A stretch of DNA of 64,000 bases from contig CM030943.1 of assembly GCA_018136815.1 (NCBI GenBank), positions 921,975-985,974 of the forward strand, in the 5' to 3' direction. Under the pieces are notes generated by a model that worked only from the letters and a program-made list of their open reading frames with translations, was not told the origin of the DNA and ran no database searches. Made by a program: the position numbers and the translations under genes. The first letter of the stretch is position 1, and each line of letters begins with the position of its first letter. This document shows, in pieces, positions 60,169-64,000 of this stretch. This DNA comes from Isochrysis galbana (taxonomy: Eukaryota; Haptophyta; Isochrysidales; Isochrysidaceae).

Positions 60169-62161
60169 ATGCCAAATCTAGACGTCAAGGTGCTCCGCTA
60201 CATGAGCAACGAGGAGTTTCGCGTGCTCACTGCAGTCGAGATGGGCATGCGCAACCACGAGATTGTCCCGGGGCCGCTCATCGAGTCAGTCTCTGGCCTC
60301 AAGCGGGGTGGCGCATTCAAGCTCATCCGGCTGCTCGCTAAGAACAAGCTGGTAGCGCACCAGTCCAAGCCGTACGATGGCTACCGGCTCACATCGAAGG
60401 GGTATGATTACCTCGCTCTCAAGACGCTCTGCAAACGGGGCGCCATCGCGGCGGTCGGGATCCAGATCGGAGTCGGGAAGGAGTCAGATATTTTTACGGC
60501 GGTGCGCCCGGACGGAGAGGAGGTGGCGCTCAAGCTGCATAAGCTCGGTCGCTCCTTCCGTACCTTGCGTAACAACCGCGACTACACGCGTCCAGGGCAG
60601 GCGTTCAACTGGTTGTATATGAGCCGCCTCTCGGCACTCAAGGAGTTTGCATTCATGTCAGCGCTGCATGAGAAGGGCTTCTCCGTCCCGACCCCAATCG
60701 ATGTCAACAGGCACTGCGTTGTCATGTCCCTGGCACATGGCTACCAGCTCAACTCGATCCAAGTGCTACGGCACCCATCGACTGTGTTCAACTCATTGAT
60801 GGTACGTGCGGCTCGGCAATCCCAGGATGTTACGACAACGTCTAGAGTCACACTGCACATGTCCATGGCGGACTTCTTCCTCCACCTGCCTTGGCCTCCC
60901 CTCCCTCCCCTACCTGTCCTTTATTGGGTCACACGTCCACCTGTTCACAACTGCGCGGTCTTAGGAGCTGATTTGCCAATTGGCCTCCTACGGTCTCATC
61001 CATTGTGACTTCAACGAGTTCAACATGCTGGTTGATGACAATGAGAAGGTGCGTTCCTCATTTGAGCCCTACCGCCGTGGCCACCGGCTACATCATCGCG
61101 ATTATCGCGCTTCGTTTGTCCATACAATTTCCGGCACCAGCAATCACTAAGGGCGTGGTGTTTTCTCTCCCCATCTATCCGTTTTGCAGGTTACTCTTAT
61201 CGACTTTCCGCAAATGATCTCCACGTCACATCCGAATGCAGATTACTACTTCAATCGTGACGTTGAGTGCGTGCGCACTTTCTTCCGCCGACGCTTCGGC
61301 TTCGAGGCGGTGCAGGTGCCCACCTTGGAGGCCGATACATCGAGAGGAGAGCATGCTCTTGACGAGCAGCTTGCTGCCAGTGGTTGGACCCCAGCGCAGG
61401 CCAGCGACTTCTCGGCCGTTGCCGAGGCCTTGGCTGAAGGACGCAGAGAAAATGACAACAATGAGGGTGGGTCTGAAGTTGACTCGGATTCTGGCAGTGA
61501 GTGTGAGATCAACGATGAAAGTGGAGAGGAAAAGGACAGGCAAGAGGAGGACAGCGAGGGTGCACCAGACAAGGCAGCCAGCTTGGAGAAGCAGCCGGTG
61601 AGACGGGAGACGATGTACGGAACCTCTGAGAGGGGAAATGATGATCCCAGCAAGAATCTCTGCGAAGAAATGGTGGCGGCCTCAGTTGATGATGGGGATC
61701 GCTCTGGAGCACCGCCGGAGTTGCCAAAAGCAGACACCGATGCCGAAGTAATGGGGTCGAAGAATGGGGCGTGTGCTGACTGTTTGAACGTTGAGGCTCT
61801 GGGGTCATCTGTGCGAGCCGATGTTGAGGAGACTAAGGTGCAGGGGGGGGGAGAGTCGGGAGTGCATGACGGGGATGACGAAGATGAACTCCCTATTTTC
61901 AATAATCGGGGTGTGCCTGTGCATGCCGGGCAGCTTCACGAGGATAGAGAGGTAACACGGCTACGCCAGGCAGCAGGCACACGCCCAACTAGCGCCAGAG
62001 GCGCCGAAGCCCGGGTCGCCGAACGGGTGAAGCAGGAGTTGCGACGCAAGAACAGCCAGCGGCAGCCAAAGGGAGGCTCGCGTAACCAAGGGAAGAACCG
62101 GGAGCAACGCAAATTGGCCGCTAGTGTGAAGCGCGAGGTTAGCGGCACGGGCGGTTGGTGA
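60169..62161 (+). CDS. RIOK2: RIO2 family serine kinase (40S ribosome maturation)
   Basis: Exons 60169-60801, 60965-61048 and 61190-62161, all phase 0, give 562 residues. Residues 8-90 form the RIO2-specific winged helix (LRYMSNEEFRVLTAVEMGMR, GYRLTSKGYDYLALKTL). The kinase core has IGVGKESDIFTAV, VALKLHKLGR (Lys122), SRLSALKEFAFMSALHEKGF, GLIHCDFNEFNML (catalytic Asp226) and VTLIDFPQMISTSHPNADYY (metal Asp244). RIO2 acts in late cytoplasmic maturation of the 40S subunit. The C-terminal 250 residues are acidic and then Lys/Arg-rich (VKQELRRKNSQRQPKGGSRN), as is common in the family. The ATG follows a GA tract and opens the conserved N-terminus. Identification is secure. Confidence 0.95.
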
Positions 62162-62601
62162 ATCCCCGCGGGTGCCGGCCATAGAGGTGCGGGCGGACGA
62201 TCGGGTAACAGCAGGATGTGTGTGGCGATATGATGCTCCGTCAGCTAATACTCGCTCCCATAGTGGCGCCGTACACTGTCCGATACCGATTTGTGTCCGA
62301 TACCGTTCTTGTGTTCAGAGCGCCTAGAGGTATGTTGGCTTTCGCTATGGGTGGAGGCTTCAGGGTGCCCATCTGTTCGAGCGCGATGCCGTGTGCTGAC
62401 GTAGCTATCTAGCGTGCATTCTCGTAATGGCCCTATCTCGCGCTGGCTTGCGTCATCGCACGAATGTGTGCAAGGCTGCGCGCCCTTCCTAATCACTTTG
62501 CCTATTTCTCTTTGACTTTTGCTTTGCCATTGCTGTCGTAGATGCGCTCATGCGCTTTATTCAATGGAGGTGACGCAAACGCTAATAGCGGGTAGATGTT
62601 T
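62162..62601. other. Downstream region of RIO2
   Basis: No gene recognised. Confidence 0.35.
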
Positions 62602-62690
62602 TAGGGCGGTCAAACAGGGGCTTTTTAACTACTAGTAAGGGTTGGGCTGCATGCTGCATTTTGCATTTTTTGACAGTGGCGCGATGCTGA
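62602..62690 (+). repeat. R4 repeat terminus, copy 4
   Basis: AGGGCGGTCAAACAGGGGC, then TTTTTAACTACTAGTAAGGG and TTGGGCTGCATGCTGCATTT with a short local duplication, then TTTTTTGACAGTGGCGCGAT. After this the sequence no longer follows R5. Confidence 0.7.
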
Positions 62691-62984
62691 TGCTGACGAA
62701 TTGGGATGGCCCATAGGGCCTGAGCGGCAATGAGGAGGGAAGCCAAAGCCGGCGGCAGGCGCGGCGGAGGAGACGCTGGCGGAGAGCGCCCCATGGCTCT
62801 GGACCGTTTGTCCCTGTCCACTCTCTTCTTCATCTCGCGGAGGAGATCAGATGACAAATGTTTTCGGGGGAGCGGAGCAGCGGCGGGGGTGTTCGTCTTT
62901 CAGCAGTCTCTTCTTCCATGCCCCGTCCGCCTGCCTGTGCCACTGATGTCCAAATCTAAGTATCGTCGTCCGTTTTGATATGTT

Positions 62985-63420
62985 GAAAGAGCGGAGCAGG
63001 GGAGGACAGGGGAAGAGGCAACCAGCATTATTAATTTTTAACAAATTTTTATGGGTCGCGGCGCGAGGCGAGAAGCGCTCAATCACCATCACCCACCGCA
63101 TGGAAAATGAAAGAGCGGAGCAGGGGAGGACAGGGGAAGAGGCAACCAGCATTATTAATTTTTAACAAATTTTTATGGGTCGCGGCGCGAGGCGAGAAGC
63201 GCTCAATCACCATCACCCACCGCATGGAAAAGCGTTCAATCACCATCAGCCTACACGTGGAACTCGTTCAATCGCCATCACCCCCACCGCATGGAAAAGC
63301 GTTCAATCACCATCAGCCTACACGTGGAACGCGTTCGATCGCCATCACCCCCACCGCATGGAAAAGCGTTCAATCACCATCAGCCTACACATGGAAAAGC
63401 GTTCAATCGCGGAAGATCGT
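62985..63420 (+). repeat. 124-bp duplication followed by 67-bp tandem units
   Basis: GAAAGAGCGGAGCAGGGGAG starts at 62985 and again at 63109 (period 124). Then CGCATGGAAAAGCGTTCAATC starts at 63221, 63288 and 63355 (period 67). Each 67-bp unit is itself two related halves with a CAATC(A/G)CCATCA core. No coding role is likely. Confidence 0.85.
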
Positions 63421-64000
63421 GGGGATCATGAGGGTAGCTATCCAACCCACACGTCATTTTTTCTCCCACTGTAATCACACCAACGTTAGTAACATACAAA
63501 AACGCTATGCGGGCGGCCCCTCACGTCCAACTGTCGCGAAAGTTACTTGACGCCCTTGCGAAGCGGCAAGACGCTCTCGAAGAGAATTTGAAGGTTCAAA
63601 CTCATATGACAAATCAATTGTCACACCGCATAAATACACTAGCTAACGTCACACTGAGGTTGGTCCATCCGATGCCTCACAACTATAATGAGCGTATGTT
63701 ACTCCGTCAGCTGTCAGGTCGTTAGTTCAGAATTGCCTAGATAGTATTGAAGAAGAAAGGTTGAAGTACCAGTATATCTTAACGTTATGTACGAAAACGC
63801 TACGCGGACACACTACCACTCTAAAAGCGCACTTTCCCCCAGCCACCCGCAGCACTTTTGCCCACCTTGAGCCAAAATGCACACCCAGTAAGAAGTCACC
63901 ACGGCCGCGATCGCTCCGGAGATCCATCATTTTCTACTGTGAGACGTTTTCGCACAGACCCTAAGAGGCGAAGCACCGGTTGCTTGGATGGTAACTTGAC
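63421..64000. other. Unassigned right edge
   Basis: A short open frame at 63507-63725 (RKLLDALAKRQDALEENLKV) could be a coiled-coil fragment. AACGTTATGTACGAAAACGCT at about 63780 resembles AACGTTACGTACGAAAACACT at 35573. GCGAAGCACC at 63968 may begin another copy of the hairpin MITE. Confidence 0.3.

Noticed and set aside
63000-63420. CRISPR-like array
   Set aside because: Units are directly adjacent tandem repeats without unique spacers, in a eukaryotic genome.

Overview
The window is nuclear DNA from a eukaryote, most likely a unicellular alga with a secondary plastid; a haptophyte-like genome fits best, but this is inference. The reasons are spliced genes with GT-AG (and one probable GC-AG) introns, GC-rich coding DNA, predicted signal peptides on proteins that plants keep in the plastid, a RIO2 kinase, a COG-complex subunit and a pentameric ligand-gated channel, and a dense load of LINE and DNA transposons. 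Nothing here looks bacterial or viral. A run of Ns at 7304-7403 marks an assembly gap.

Layout. 1-4.9 kb: a decayed LINE 5' end split by a 1663-bp hAT-like element, then gene-poor DNA with hairpins. 5.0-6.1 kb: an NmrA-type Rossmann protein. 6.5-7.4 kb: repeats and the gap. 7.9-10.2 kb: a TPR-like protein. 11.4-17.7 kb: a structurally complete two-ORF LINE with a 17-bp target duplication. 18.3-19.4 kb: a KsgA/Dim1 rRNA dimethylase with an organelle-type leader. 19.7-21.5 kb: a nest of at least four repeat families. 22.3-27.2 kb: a fused carbamoyl-phosphate synthetase (small and large subunit in one chain). 27.7-30.7 kb: repeats. 31.5-32.3 kb: a secretory or plastid-targeted Lys/Glu/Ala/Pro-rich protein with one C-terminal membrane segment. 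32.8-36.2 kb: repeats and unassigned DNA. 39.7-36.4 kb (minus): a seven-exon pentameric ligand-gated ion channel without the Cys-loop cysteines. 40-42.2 kb: a broken Harbinger-type transposon and a SINE-like repeat. 42.8-44.2 kb: a disordered/coiled-coil protein. 44.8-47.4 kb: a complete pogo-like transposon bounded by TA. 47.5-50.7 kb: COG2 in seven exons. 51.7-53 kb: tandem and dispersed repeats. 54.3-53.1 kb (minus): an RsuA-family pseudouridine synthase. 54.7-56 kb: repeat DNA. 58.7-56.7 kb (minus): a coiled-coil protein broken by a perfect 266-bp tandem duplication. 60.2-62.2 kb: RIO2. 62.6-64 kb: repeats.

The host genes do not form a pathway; they are independent housekeeping and membrane genes with their own transcription units. 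What unites the window is its mobile DNA: two LINE copies, a hAT-like element inside a LINE, a hAT MITE inside another repeat, a TA-flanked pogo element just upstream of COG2, Harbinger copies, and a SINE-like family whose T-run tail resembles that of the LINE. Splice junctions were chosen by eye from GT/AG signals, reading frame and family motifs; 18 of the 20 modelled introns are phase 0.
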